Assembly: GCA_946534105.1 (NCBI GenBank)
Contig: CAMNCG010000013.1
Location: 1-36,261 of the forward strand
Reading direction: 5' to 3'
From: an uncultured Verrucomicrobiota bacterium
GTDB taxonomy: Bacteria; Verrucomicrobiota; Kiritimatiellia; RFP12; UBA3636
DNA: 36,261 bases
The first letter of the stretch is position 1. Every line of letters begins with the position of its first letter. Of the stretch, positions 24,301 to 31,379 are shown one piece after another. The notes under the pieces were generated by a model that saw nothing but the letters and a program-made list of their open reading frames with translations, ran no database searches and had not been told where the DNA came from. The translations under genes and the position numbers were made by a program.

Positions 24301-25405
24301 CTGCCCCGCCGCAACCGCGACGGCCCGCGCCGTGTTCGGGGAATTCCTCGGACGCATACGCCCCTCCCCGCTGGCCGCGCTGTTCGTCTGTGACGAGACG
24401 CGGGCGAAGGCGGCCGGCTTCGCCCTCGGACCGGAGACCACGATCTTCCGGGCGGAGGTGCCGGACGATCCGGCGTTCCGCGGCGTCGGTCCCGGCGATG
24501 CGCGCTGGCCGTCCGGACTCGCGATCCGCCCCCTCCGCGGGCCGGGCGCGACGCCCGACGGGGCCTTCGCCGTGAAGCGTCTCCCCGACGGCCGGAGGAT
24601 CGTCTTCTCGCAGGTGCCGGAAGGCCGGTTCGCCGCGCGCGCCAGCGCCAGGGACCCGAGCGCCGAACCCGGTCCAGCCAACGCGGAACGCCTCGACGAA
24701 GGCCGCGTCCGGCGCCTCTACGCGCGACTTCGCGCGAACTGCGCCACCCGGGATGCGGGAGGGCCGCCCCCAGCCGCCGCCCTCCGCCGCGCGCTCCATC
24801 AGGCCGGACTGGCGCAGTTCGAGCCGCTTCCTGCGATGCACCTCCTCGGGCCGTTCGCGGCGGGAAGGGACGACGGCGCACTTCAGCTCGACACGGTCTG
24901 GAACGAAAAGGCGGAACGCATGGCGGCGTCGGGAGACTTCGATCCAAACCATGAATTTCCCCTTCCGCAGGGCGGAACGGCGAACTGGCGCCCGATGCTC
25001 GCGCCGGACCGGGAAGGGCGCTTCGACTTCGCCGCCGCCCAGCCCGCGAGTTCGTTCCCGGTCACGTATGCGATCTGCCACGTGGAGCGCCGGACGGCGG
25101 GCGAGGCCGTGCTCAGGCTCGGAGGAGACTGGCGCTTCGCGGTCTGGTGCAACGGGAAAGAGGTCTTCCGCACCTACCGCGGCGCGCGGGTGCCGCGCAT
25201 GGAAGTGAAGGTGGACCTGCGCGCCGGCGACAACGTCCTCGCATTCAAGGTCGGCGCCGGCAGCGGCGGACACGCCTTGATCGCCCTTCTCTCGCCGGAG
25301 CGGGACGATCGCGGACCCTCCGACGCGGATCCGGAACTCGACGCCATGACCCTTTACGAGGACGACATTCCGGGATTCGACCCGTACGAGTTTCACTACT
25401 GGTAA
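21389..25405 (+). CDS. Large secreted GH2-like protein with atypical active site
   Basis: A 1338-residue secreted protein (signal peptide GVSPLLAAFALCAAPVLGGA). The N-terminal region has the jelly-roll (WRSFRAEVPASWSGRRVRVE, FVNGRRAGDILRPG) and immunoglobulin-like domains of GH2 enzymes, then a TIM barrel beginning GFREVWREGREIMMNGHRAH. In GH2 the acid/base Glu follows HPS in a W-x-x-G-N-E motif; here NHPSLLAGIVGSMSKTNQ has no Glu. A possible nucleophile is in FLGTEFLAAQFG. Beyond about residue 650 come further beta-sandwich regions and a C-terminal domain with GGDWRFAVWCNGKEV and GDNVLAFKVG, resembling a carbohydrate-binding sandwich. It could be a glycosidase with a different acid/base, a lyase or a binding protein. 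ATG 21389 is preceded by GGAG overlapping the previous stop. Operon with the flanking genes. Confidence 0.8.
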   Translation: MNGNPLRGVSPLLAAFALCAAPVLGGALSDAGSSSARDALPLDGKWGVGSAEWGESNVVWRSFRAEVPASWSGRRVRVEIPGALHKCDAVVFVNGRRAGDILRPGFEGVEATSLVRFGATNEVRFLLTESGAETARGETRSVTKLHYAKKGPSGENPLFAARPAVFVNDVFANTSWRMGRCDFEVEVDRGGDASAAASLRLSVECADAAGNPVWRGERRILPPPGRSVHALSMPWDESVVPWELGRPALYTARVMLRGPAATDETAVRFGFREVWREGREIMMNGHRAHFRPVYSYGARNGAALRFLQSMGFNVVFRGHSRDAVGVTDQDLFAVHDECGVGLYANAGAYDVIGADLLNDDPAMREEFRRFVRVYQRQVRNHPSLLAGIVGSMSKTNQRFGPATIGRSREPKSDRGAQIEQARALHREANPNILYFSHADGPHGDIDSGNVYLNWTPVQEQESWLEQWGRDGEYPWSSIEFLAPYPGDFVKSSVFLGTEFLAAQFGDRAYREETAEALARVPEATRTARSHGSPVGNELLRGSPLYLDLRREWTWRCNSRWRAFGLNGGNMWFNLGEGHGEPPGWTGRDLRRYSALSDEEFSGGRPPWANTFYDIHRLGNLDFCGFLGGADADDSPGAITDRTHAYVSGEPVEKRLVMIWDGVGERRIDATWSVSAVADGNPDSPIGPPPVVILPPVRVSAAIAQGEQVRVPVSFAAPDVAERTVFRLTATFAGDEVEPFDDSFDFEVWPAVPPPTVSSGAKVALFDPSGEGADVLHGVGVKFHRIGSVAELPAAATHLVVGRDALEKASLDRLAPRVAEGLRVFVMRQTAETWKRMGFRVEDLMLREVFPRDPAFSTLPQDALREWRGTPDYPNAPYGKVMSHAFQRGPRGPRRHAVAGLVLQTPERPGYLPMLVGGFDLGYSALLRFAPPPRRGGGRQTAVASAGEREFSSPTPGDITYCTLDFERRVGVCPAATATARAVFGEFLGRIRPSPLAALFVCDETRAKAAGFALGPETTIFRAEVPDDPAFRGVGPGDARWPSGLAIRPLRGPGATPDGAFAVKRLPDGRRIVFSQVPEGRFAARASARDPSAEPGPANAERLDEGRVRRLYARLRANCATRDAGGPPPAAALRRALHQAGLAQFEPLPAMHLLGPFAAGRDDGALQLDTVWNEKAERMAASGDFDPNHEFPLPQGGTANWRPMLAPDREGRFDFAAAQPASSFPVTYAICHVERRTAGEAVLRLGGDWRFAVWCNGKEVFRTYRGARVPRMEVKVDLRAGDNVLAFKVGAGSGGHALIALLSPERDDRGPSDADPELDAMTLYEDDIPGFDPYEFHYW

Positions 25406-25420
25406 ACCGGAAGACGGACG

Positions 25421-26194
25421 ATGAGAAAACTGCGGACGGCGTTGGCGTTGGGCGCGGCCGCGCTGGCGGCGCGGGGGATCGGAATGGCTCGCCCCGTCTC
25501 CGCCAAGGGCGCGTTCCTCGACTGGGACGAGCTGCTCCCCGGAACGGCCGCAAAGGGATTTTCCGAGGTGCCGGACGCAACCCGAGGCCCGACCGGCGAA
25601 GAGGCCCGGATCTACGTCGGGAACGCGGACTGCGTTTCGCCCCCGAACAGCCTCGTCTACGACTTCGCGGACTGGCCGGACGGCCGAACGCGCGGCTATG
25701 CGGCGCTCGCGCTGCCCGCCGCCGCCGAAGGATGGACGGTCCTTTCCTTCTGTTTCCGAAAGGAATCCGGCGCGGCCTCCGCGGAACTGCGCGGCCTCTA
25801 CGACCGGCCAGGCGAGACGTTCAACGGCGTCGCCCGCGCGTGGCCTTTTCTCTGGATCGCGCTCGACGATTTCCTCACGGTGCGGGCCGAGGGGGCGAGG
25901 CGATGGGATGCCGTGCGCGTCGGAGCCGTCCTTCCCGGCGTCTGGCACCGGGTCTCGTTTCGGATTCCGCCGCCCGGCTCGGCGGGACAGGCCGCCGCGG
26001 CGACGCTGGAGCGAAGGAAGGCGGACGGCTCGTTCGCAACCGTCGCGTCGGAACGCGTGCCGTTCGGCGAACTCGTCCTGCGGCGCGTCGCGGCCTTCGA
26101 CCTGACCGGAACCGGCCCCTGCAGGATTCTTTTTGATGACTTCGCCTTCGCCCCGGAGACGTGGTATGATCCGGATGCGAGCGGTTCACCGTGA
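25421..26194 (+). CDS. Small secreted beta-sandwich protein of unknown function
   Basis: A 257-residue protein with a signal peptide (MRKLRTALALGAAALAARG, ending VSA-KG). The mature part is rich in alternating strands, with NSLVYDFADWPDG, VLSFCFRKESGAASAELRG and a closing ILFDDFAFAPETWYDP. The FDDF ending is common in concanavalin-type jelly-roll and carbohydrate-binding domains. I do not recognise a named family. It sits in the operon 15 nt after the GH2-like gene with GGAAG before its ATG, and is followed 34 nt later by the Gfo/Idh/MocA gene. A non-catalytic glycan-binding partner of the GH2-like protein is a reasonable guess. Confidence 0.7.
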   Translation: MRKLRTALALGAAALAARGIGMARPVSAKGAFLDWDELLPGTAAKGFSEVPDATRGPTGEEARIYVGNADCVSPPNSLVYDFADWPDGRTRGYAALALPAAAEGWTVLSFCFRKESGAASAELRGLYDRPGETFNGVARAWPFLWIALDDFLTVRAEGARRWDAVRVGAVLPGVWHRVSFRIPPPGSAGQAAAATLERRKADGSFATVASERVPFGELVLRRVAAFDLTGTGPCRILFDDFAFAPETWYDPDASGSP

Positions 26195-26228
26195 CGGTCC
26201 TCCCCGCCTCCCATCGCACTCCAAGCAC

Positions 26229-27272
26229 ATGAAAAAAGCAGATTCTCCCATCCGCGTCGGAATCGTCGGCCTCGGCAGGGCCGGATTCGGCATGCAGACG
26301 CAGGAACTCCTCGCGCGGCCCGACACGTACGAAATCGTCGCCGGATGCGACCTCTCGCCCCGGCAGCGCCGCCGGTTCAAGGGCAAGGTTCCCGGCGCGG
26401 CCGTCTACGCCCGGGCCGAGGATCTCTTCGCCGACCCCCGCGTCGAACTCGTTTCGGTCGCCACGCGCACCCCGACGCACGTCGAGCTCGCCGTCGCCGC
26501 GCTCCGCGCCGGAAAGCTCGTGATGGACGAAAAGCCGATCGCCACGACGCTCGCCGGCGCGCGGCGCCTCGTGGCCGAGGGCAAGAAGCATCCCGGCAAG
26601 CTCTTCTTCCGGCACAACCGCCGGTTCGAAGCCGCGTTCAACGACGTGCGGGACGTCATCGCCTCCGGCCTCCTGGGCGAGATCGAGGAAATCCGCCTCT
26701 GCCGCCACAATTACGCCCGCCGCGACGACTGGCAGACGATCCGCGCGGAAGGCGGTGGGCAGCTCCTCAACTGGGGGCCGCATCTCGTCGACCACGCCCT
26801 GCAGTTCCTCGGCGGCCGGCCCGACTTCCTGCACGCCGAGCTGCGCCGCATCGCGGCCGTCGGCGACGCCGAAGACCACGTCCACCTGCTGCTCCGCCGC
26901 GGCGCGGGGCCGCTCGTCGAAATCGAAATCAGCGGCGGAGCGGCGATGGCGGCCCCCGTCTATTTCGTGATCGGTTCGCGCGGAACGCTCGTTTCCGACG
27001 ATGAAAAGACGCTCCGCCTTCGCTACCTCGACCCCAAGAGGAAACTTCCCGCCCGCCGCGCGACGACCGGGCTCATGGACACCTTCGGGCGGCGCGAGGA
27101 GCTCCCGTGGGTCGAAGAGACGCGCGAAGTCCGCAAGGACCTCCGCCCGGACTGCATCTGGGACGACCTCCACGAACACCTCCGCCGCGGCAGGCCCTTC
27201 CGCGTGAAGACCGAGGAGGCGTTTGAGGTCATGCGCGTGCTGGCGCTCGCCTCGAAGGCCCCGGTGCTTTGA
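26229..27272 (+). CDS. Gfo/Idh/MocA-family NAD(P)-dependent oxidoreductase
   Basis: A 347-residue cytoplasmic dehydrogenase. The Rossmann motif VGIVGLGRAG lies at residues 10-19, the family motif DEKPIATT contains the catalytic Lys (K102), and the C-terminal alpha/beta domain includes GGGQLLNWGPHLVDH with H185 and D188. The usual Asp before that segment is Asn here (LLNWG). The family oxidises or reduces hydroxyl/keto groups of sugars and inositols. In this operon it probably processes the sugar released by the secreted proteins encoded upstream. ATG 26229 starts right at the Rossmann fold; in-frame upstream codons overlap the preceding gene and are not needed. Its stop overlaps the regulator's start by four bases. 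Confidence 0.9.
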   Translation: MKKADSPIRVGIVGLGRAGFGMQTQELLARPDTYEIVAGCDLSPRQRRRFKGKVPGAAVYARAEDLFADPRVELVSVATRTPTHVELAVAALRAGKLVMDEKPIATTLAGARRLVAEGKKHPGKLFFRHNRRFEAAFNDVRDVIASGLLGEIEEIRLCRHNYARRDDWQTIRAEGGGQLLNWGPHLVDHALQFLGGRPDFLHAELRRIAAVGDAEDHVHLLLRRGAGPLVEIEISGGAAMAAPVYFVIGSRGTLVSDDEKTLRLRYLDPKRKLPARRATTGLMDTFGRREELPWVEETREVRKDLRPDCIWDDLHEHLRRGRPFRVKTEEAFEVMRVLALASKAPVL

Positions 27273-28570
27273 CGGCCGGGAACGCGCCCCGGTTCCGCCG
27301 CCCGCCCGCGGCAGAACCGGACGTCCAGGGCGCGGGGCCGCCGCCCCCCCGCGCCGCCGCGAACCCGCACGTCTTCGTGACGATTCCGACGGCGAATTTC
27401 TCGCACCGCCAGATCCTTGAGGGAGTGCTGGAGTACGCGAGGAAGTGCGGCCCTTGGCTCTTCCACCTCAGCACGGGCGACATCGCGGCGCAGGGTCTTC
27501 GGCGCATCGACAAGTGGGGATGCACCGGCGTGATCGCCCTCTCCTCGGGCGAGGAGGACATGCGCCGGATCGCCCGGCTCGGGGTCCCGGCCGTTTTCAT
27601 CCATCCGCCGGCCGGAGCCTCCGCGCCGCCGAAACGCTGCGTGTTCGTCATCCGGGACCAGGGCGCCATCGGCCGCTCCGCGGCGGACTATTTCGTCGCG
27701 CGCGGCTACAAGACCTTCGCGTTCGTCGGGGCGCCGCGCCCCGCCCCGTGGTCGGACGAACGGCGCGACGGCTACCGCAAGCGCCTCGCGGAGCTGGGCT
27801 TCGGATGCGAAATCTACCCGGAACTGAGCGAGGCCGAAAGCGTCGACTTCGCCGCCGAAATGCCGCGGCTCGGCCGGTGGCTCGCCTCCCTCCCCAAGCC
27901 GGCGGCGCTCTACACCGTGAAGGACTTCCGCGGCCAGCAGATTCTCGCGACGTGCCTTGATTGCGGAATCGCCGTGCCGGGAGATCTCGCCGTGCTTTCG
28001 ACGGACGACGACGAAATCATCTGCGAAACGTCGACCCCGGCGCTCTCCTCGATCGCCCTCGACGGGCGGAACACCGGCCAGACGTGCGCGCGGATCCTTG
28101 GCGAACTGATGGCCGGGCGGGGGGCCCGACGAATCGTCCGCATGCCCGACCCCCGGATCGTCACAAGAGGTTCGACGGACGCCCTGGCCGCCGCGGACCC
28201 GGTGCTCGCGCGGGTCTTTTCCGCGTTGCGGGCCGCCGGACAGCCGCCTCCGAAACTGAAGGACGTCGCCCGGGCGCTCGGCATCTCCGTGCGAACCGTC
28301 GAGTCGAAGGCGATCCAGCACTTCGGGCGCCCGCTCCGCGAGGTCCTGCGCGCCGAACGCGTCCGCGAGGGTGTCGCGATGGTGGCCAACACGGACCTGC
28401 CGCTCGAGGAAATCGCCGACCGGTGCGGGTTCTGCGGCGCGAGCCACTTCTCCCGCGCGGTCAAGGCCGCGTTCGGCCGCGCCCCGGGCTCGTTCCGGGA
28501 CGGCGGCCGCGGCGGCGGACCGCCGGCGAATCAGTCGGCTTCGACGACGGGGAAGTCGCGGCCCTCGTAG
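27269..28570 (+). CDS. XylR-type transcriptional regulator, TTG start
   Basis: A 433-residue regulator. A LacI/PBP-like sensor spans about residues 33-300 (HVFVTIPTANFSHRQILEGV; VPGDLAVLSTDDDEIICETS), followed by an AraC double HTH at about 312-412 (LKDVARALGISVRTVESKAI; LEEIADRCGFCGASHFSRAV). It is the last gene of the five-gene operon and probably controls it in response to the released sugar. The best start is TTG at 27269, overlapping the dehydrogenase stop (TTGA); it adds about 30 Pro/Ala-rich residues before the sensor. GTG at 27377 would begin near the first strand but has no ribosome-binding site. The 3' end overlaps the convergent esterase gene by 40 nt. Confidence 0.85.
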   Translation: MTAGNAPRFRRPPAAEPDVQGAGPPPPRAAANPHVFVTIPTANFSHRQILEGVLEYARKCGPWLFHLSTGDIAAQGLRRIDKWGCTGVIALSSGEEDMRRIARLGVPAVFIHPPAGASAPPKRCVFVIRDQGAIGRSAADYFVARGYKTFAFVGAPRPAPWSDERRDGYRKRLAELGFGCEIYPELSEAESVDFAAEMPRLGRWLASLPKPAALYTVKDFRGQQILATCLDCGIAVPGDLAVLSTDDDEIICETSTPALSSIALDGRNTGQTCARILGELMAGRGARRIVRMPDPRIVTRGSTDALAAADPVLARVFSALRAAGQPPPKLKDVARALGISVRTVESKAIQHFGRPLREVLRAERVREGVAMVANTDLPLEEIADRCGFCGASHFSRAVKAAFGRAPGSFRDGGRGGGPPANQSASTTGKSRPS

Positions 28571-29940
28571 GCCGGCGGCACGTAGCCGTGCTCGGAACCC
28601 TGCACCCAGTGGATTTCGCGGTTGCCGGGATGGAGGGCGTTCCACAGCTTGGCCAGCCCCATCGGCGGGCAGGTGTAGTCGCCGAGCCCGGCGCGTGGAA
28701 TGTTCACGTGGCACGCCTGCGGGATACGCTTCGCCCACGTAACGGCGTCGTAGTAGCCCAGCCCGGGAACCCACTCAATGTACCAGCCCTTGCGCTTGGC
28801 GTTCCACGGCAGGTCGCAGCACCAGGTGATGCTGGAATCGGCGCGCGTGACGCCCTCGCCGCAGCCCGCGGCCCAGATCGTCTGGAGCCCGCCCTGGCTG
28901 CCGCCGGAGGCGACGAGATCGGAGCCGTTCCATCCTTCGACGGTCTTGAGGTACTGCAGCGCGCGCTTCACGCGCAGGACCATGCCGTTGAAGTAGGCCG
29001 TTTCCGGGTCCTTGTTCTGCTCAGGATCGAAGGCGTACTGCTTGCCGTTGGAACGGACTTCGAACCGCAGCGCCTTCGTGTCCGCCTCGGTCGCGCCGAA
29101 CTCCTCCAGCTTCAGGCCGTGGGCGTTGATGTTGAGCACGATCTCGTTGTCCCGGCTCCAGCCCGGACGGCCGTGCGTGCAGGAGTTTCCGCTGTACCCG
29201 TGCGTCTCCAGCCGCGCCGGGAAGGTGGCGCCTTCTTCGACGGCCTTCGGCACGGAAAGGTATCCGGTGACCGGACGGAGGCCCGCGCAGTCGACGCGCA
29301 CGGCGTACAGCCGGGACTTCGGATTGCCGCAGGGAATTTCGACGCGGTCCGCCTTGAGGGGCACGCGGTCGAGCCGTGCGAACTGGCGCTCCCAGAATTC
29401 GTCGAAGTCGGCCGGTTCCTCCGGCGGCTCGAGCAGGTCGGGCCGCACGGCGGCGCCGCCGTCGAAGAAGACGTTTTTCTTCGCCTTCTCGAACGCGTTC
29501 ATCGCCTTCTGCCCTTCCGGCGTCGTCGGATCGCCGGTGAACTGCTTGACGTACCGCTTTCCGTCGGGCCCGAGCACGTACGCCTGGAGACGGACGAAAC
29601 CGGGACGGTCGAGGCTCGCCTCGAACGTGACGGGCTCTCCGGTGAACGGCATCGTCCCGCTGCGGCCTTCGGCGTCGAAATCGTCCGTGATTTTCCATTC
29701 CAGCTGGTACTCGCCTTCCGGCACCGCGCCGTCGAGGGCCATCGGCGTGAGCGTGAAGCGCATGGTCTCGCCCGGTTCGTAGGAAAGCGGATTCTTGTCC
29801 GTTTCGCCGCGAATCCAGGCGTCGTCCAGAAGCCCGGCCGAGGCCGGAACCGACGCGAAAAAGGCGGCCGCCGCCGCGAAATACCCGACGCGGGCGCGCA
29901 GGCGCGCCCCCGTCCCCACAAGAAGTGTTTTGGCTTTCAT
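28531..29940 (-). CDS. Secreted CE7-type acetyl esterase (acetylxylan esterase/cephalosporin-C deacetylase family)
   Basis: A 469-residue protein with an N-terminal signal peptide (FAAAAAFFASVPASAG). An N-terminal beta domain of about 130 residues precedes an alpha/beta-hydrolase of the AXE1 family: LETHGYSGN around the oxyanion strand, nucleophile elbow GGSQGG (S348), acid in GLGDYTCPP (D421) and His in GSEHGY (H451). The expected reaction is removal of acetyl groups from xylan, pectin or xylo-oligosaccharides. It is divergent from the GH28 gene, so the pair suggests attack on acetylated pectin. The start at 29940 is supported by the signal peptide; ATG at 29949 is an alternative, but a candidate -10 covers that codon. 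The 3' end overlaps the convergent regulator gene. Confidence 0.9.
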   Translation of the reverse strand: MKAKTLLVGTGARLRARVGYFAAAAAFFASVPASAGLLDDAWIRGETDKNPLSYEPGETMRFTLTPMALDGAVPEGEYQLEWKITDDFDAEGRSGTMPFTGEPVTFEASLDRPGFVRLQAYVLGPDGKRYVKQFTGDPTTPEGQKAMNAFEKAKKNVFFDGGAAVRPDLLEPPEEPADFDEFWERQFARLDRVPLKADRVEIPCGNPKSRLYAVRVDCAGLRPVTGYLSVPKAVEEGATFPARLETHGYSGNSCTHGRPGWSRDNEIVLNINAHGLKLEEFGATEADTKALRFEVRSNGKQYAFDPEQNKDPETAYFNGMVLRVKRALQYLKTVEGWNGSDLVASGGSQGGLQTIWAAGCGEGVTRADSSITWCCDLPWNAKRKGWYIEWVPGLGYYDAVTWAKRIPQACHVNIPRAGLGDYTCPPMGLAKLWNALHPGNREIHWVQGSEHGYVPPAYEGRDFPVVEAD

Positions 29941-29947
29941 GCTGCGC

Positions 29948-29976
29948 ATTTTCTCACAATTCCGGTTCCCTGTCAA
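29948..29976 (-). promoter_or_regulatory. Candidate promoter for the acetyl esterase gene, possibly leaderless
   Basis: On the minus strand a perfect TTGACA (29971-29976) is followed after 17 nt by GAAAAT (29948-29953). Transcription would start at about 29941, right at the esterase ATG (29940), so the mRNA would have almost no leader. Confidence 0.45.
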
Positions 29977-30010
29977 AACCCCCGCGCGCAGGCTCGCAGT
30001 CTCCTCTTTC

Positions 30011-30039
30011 TTGACAACGGAAAAACTTTCAAATAGATT
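30011..30039 (+). promoter_or_regulatory. Sigma-70-type promoter for the GH28 gene
   Basis: A perfect TTGACA (30011-30016) and TAGATT (30034-30039, four of six) are separated by exactly 17 nt. Transcription would start near 30046, giving a leader of about 48 nt before the ATG at 30094. It faces away from the esterase promoter, and the two -35 boxes are 34 nt apart, so one regulator could control both. Confidence 0.7.
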
Positions 30040-30093
30040 GTCGCGCTTGCAACGCATGTGTTCACCAAAGTCGCCGCCGCACACCACTCCCGC

Positions 30094-31353
30094 ATGAAAG
30101 CCCACCTTCCCGATTTTCTCCCGCGCGCATTCGGCGCCGCCGCCGACGGCCTGACCAAGGACACCGCCGCGCTTCAGGCCGCCATCGACGCCGCCGGCGC
30201 GGCGGGCGGCGGACGGGTGGTGCTCGACCGCGGCACCTTCCTCACCGGCGCGATCGAGCTGCGCTCCGGCGTGGAGCTGCACATCGCCGAAGGAGCGCGG
30301 CTCCTCGCCTCGCCCGACATCGCCGACTTCCCAGACTGGCCCGCGCCGCGACACGTCATCCCCGGCAACCTGCCGCGGCGGCGCAGCGCCAGCGTCATCT
30401 TCGCCGACGAATGCGAGGGCGTCGCCATCACGGGCGGCGGAGTCATCGACGGCAACGGCGCGTTCCACGTGCGCCCCGGCGACGGAGCCCCGGCGCCATG
30501 CGGCTGGTCGTTCGTCCGCATCCAGCCCATGGAGAAATCGCTCCCGCGCGTCGTGTTTTTCGCGGGGTGCCGAGACGTGCGCGTGGAGGACGTCACGCTC
30601 GCGAACGGCCCGGCCGGCTGGGGCTACTGGATCCACGACTGCGACCGCGTCTCGTGCCTGCGCCTCACGATCCGCTCCGACGTGCACTACCCCAACAACG
30701 ACGGAATCCACGTCAACTGCTCGCGCGACGTCGAAATCGCCGACTGCGACATCGAGTGCGGCGACGACGCCATCGTGGCGAGAGCCAACAGCCGCTCGCT
30801 GCGCGAAGACAAGCCGTGCGAGCGCGTCCATGCCCGCGACTGCCGCATCCGATCCTGGTGCGGCGGCGTCCGGATCGCCTGGGTGAACGACGGAGCGATC
30901 CGCGACTGCTCCTTCAGGCGTCTCGCCATGCGCGACACCTGCGACGGCATCCGGATCGTCATGCCGCACATGCCCAAGCACCCCGACTACGGAAGGGAGG
31001 CGACGCTCGTCGAGCGCATCGTCTTCGAGGACATCGACATGGAGGGACTGCACGCCTATCCGATCGACGCCTGGATCGACCCGGACCCGCAGACCCGCGT
31101 CGCCGCCGTGCGCGACATCGCATTCCGGCGCGTCAGGGCCGAATCCAACATGTTCCCGCGCTTCGTCGGCCGCCCAGACGCCCCGTTCGAAAACTTCCTG
31201 TTCGAAGACTGCTCGTTCCGGCTGATCCCGAACGGCGCCGAGGGGCCGTGGGCGCAGGAAGTCGCCACGCGCCCGGGCAACGTCGATGGCCGGTTCCGCA
31301 ATGCCCGTGGCTTCCGCTTCGTGCGCACCGAGCGCTGGCCCGACGCCAGCTGA
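30094..31353 (+). CDS. Glycoside hydrolase family 28 (polygalacturonase-like)
   Basis: A 419-residue right-handed beta-helix enzyme. It opens with FGAAADGLTKDTAALQAAID, the usual GH28/pectate-lyase-fold start, and shows PNNDGIHV (D203) and CGDDAIV (D224, D225), the three catalytic aspartates of GH28. The later Gly-His-Gly and Arg-Ile-Lys motifs are altered (SWCGGVRIAW), so the substrate is probably not plain polygalacturonan. No signal peptide is visible, which suggests a cytoplasmic enzyme acting on imported oligosaccharides such as unsaturated or substituted galacturonides. ATG 30094 matches the family start; ATG 30058 lies 12 nt after the predicted transcription start and adds 12 unneeded residues. 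It is divergent from the acetyl esterase gene and convergent with the regulator gene, with 26 nt between the stops. Confidence 0.9.
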   Translation: MKAHLPDFLPRAFGAAADGLTKDTAALQAAIDAAGAAGGGRVVLDRGTFLTGAIELRSGVELHIAEGARLLASPDIADFPDWPAPRHVIPGNLPRRRSASVIFADECEGVAITGGGVIDGNGAFHVRPGDGAPAPCGWSFVRIQPMEKSLPRVVFFAGCRDVRVEDVTLANGPAGWGYWIHDCDRVSCLRLTIRSDVHYPNNDGIHVNCSRDVEIADCDIECGDDAIVARANSRSLREDKPCERVHARDCRIRSWCGGVRIAWVNDGAIRDCSFRRLAMRDTCDGIRIVMPHMPKHPDYGREATLVERIVFEDIDMEGLHAYPIDAWIDPDPQTRVAAVRDIAFRRVRAESNMFPRFVGRPDAPFENFLFEDCSFRLIPNGAEGPWAQEVATRPGNVDGRFRNARGFRFVRTERWPDAS

Positions 31354-31379
31354 CACGGTTGCCGCAAAAAGACGTGCCG

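Noticed and set aside
31354-31379. Bidirectional terminator between the GH28 gene and the convergent regulator
   Set aside because: Only 4-bp complementary arms are present and no run of T follows a stem on either strand.
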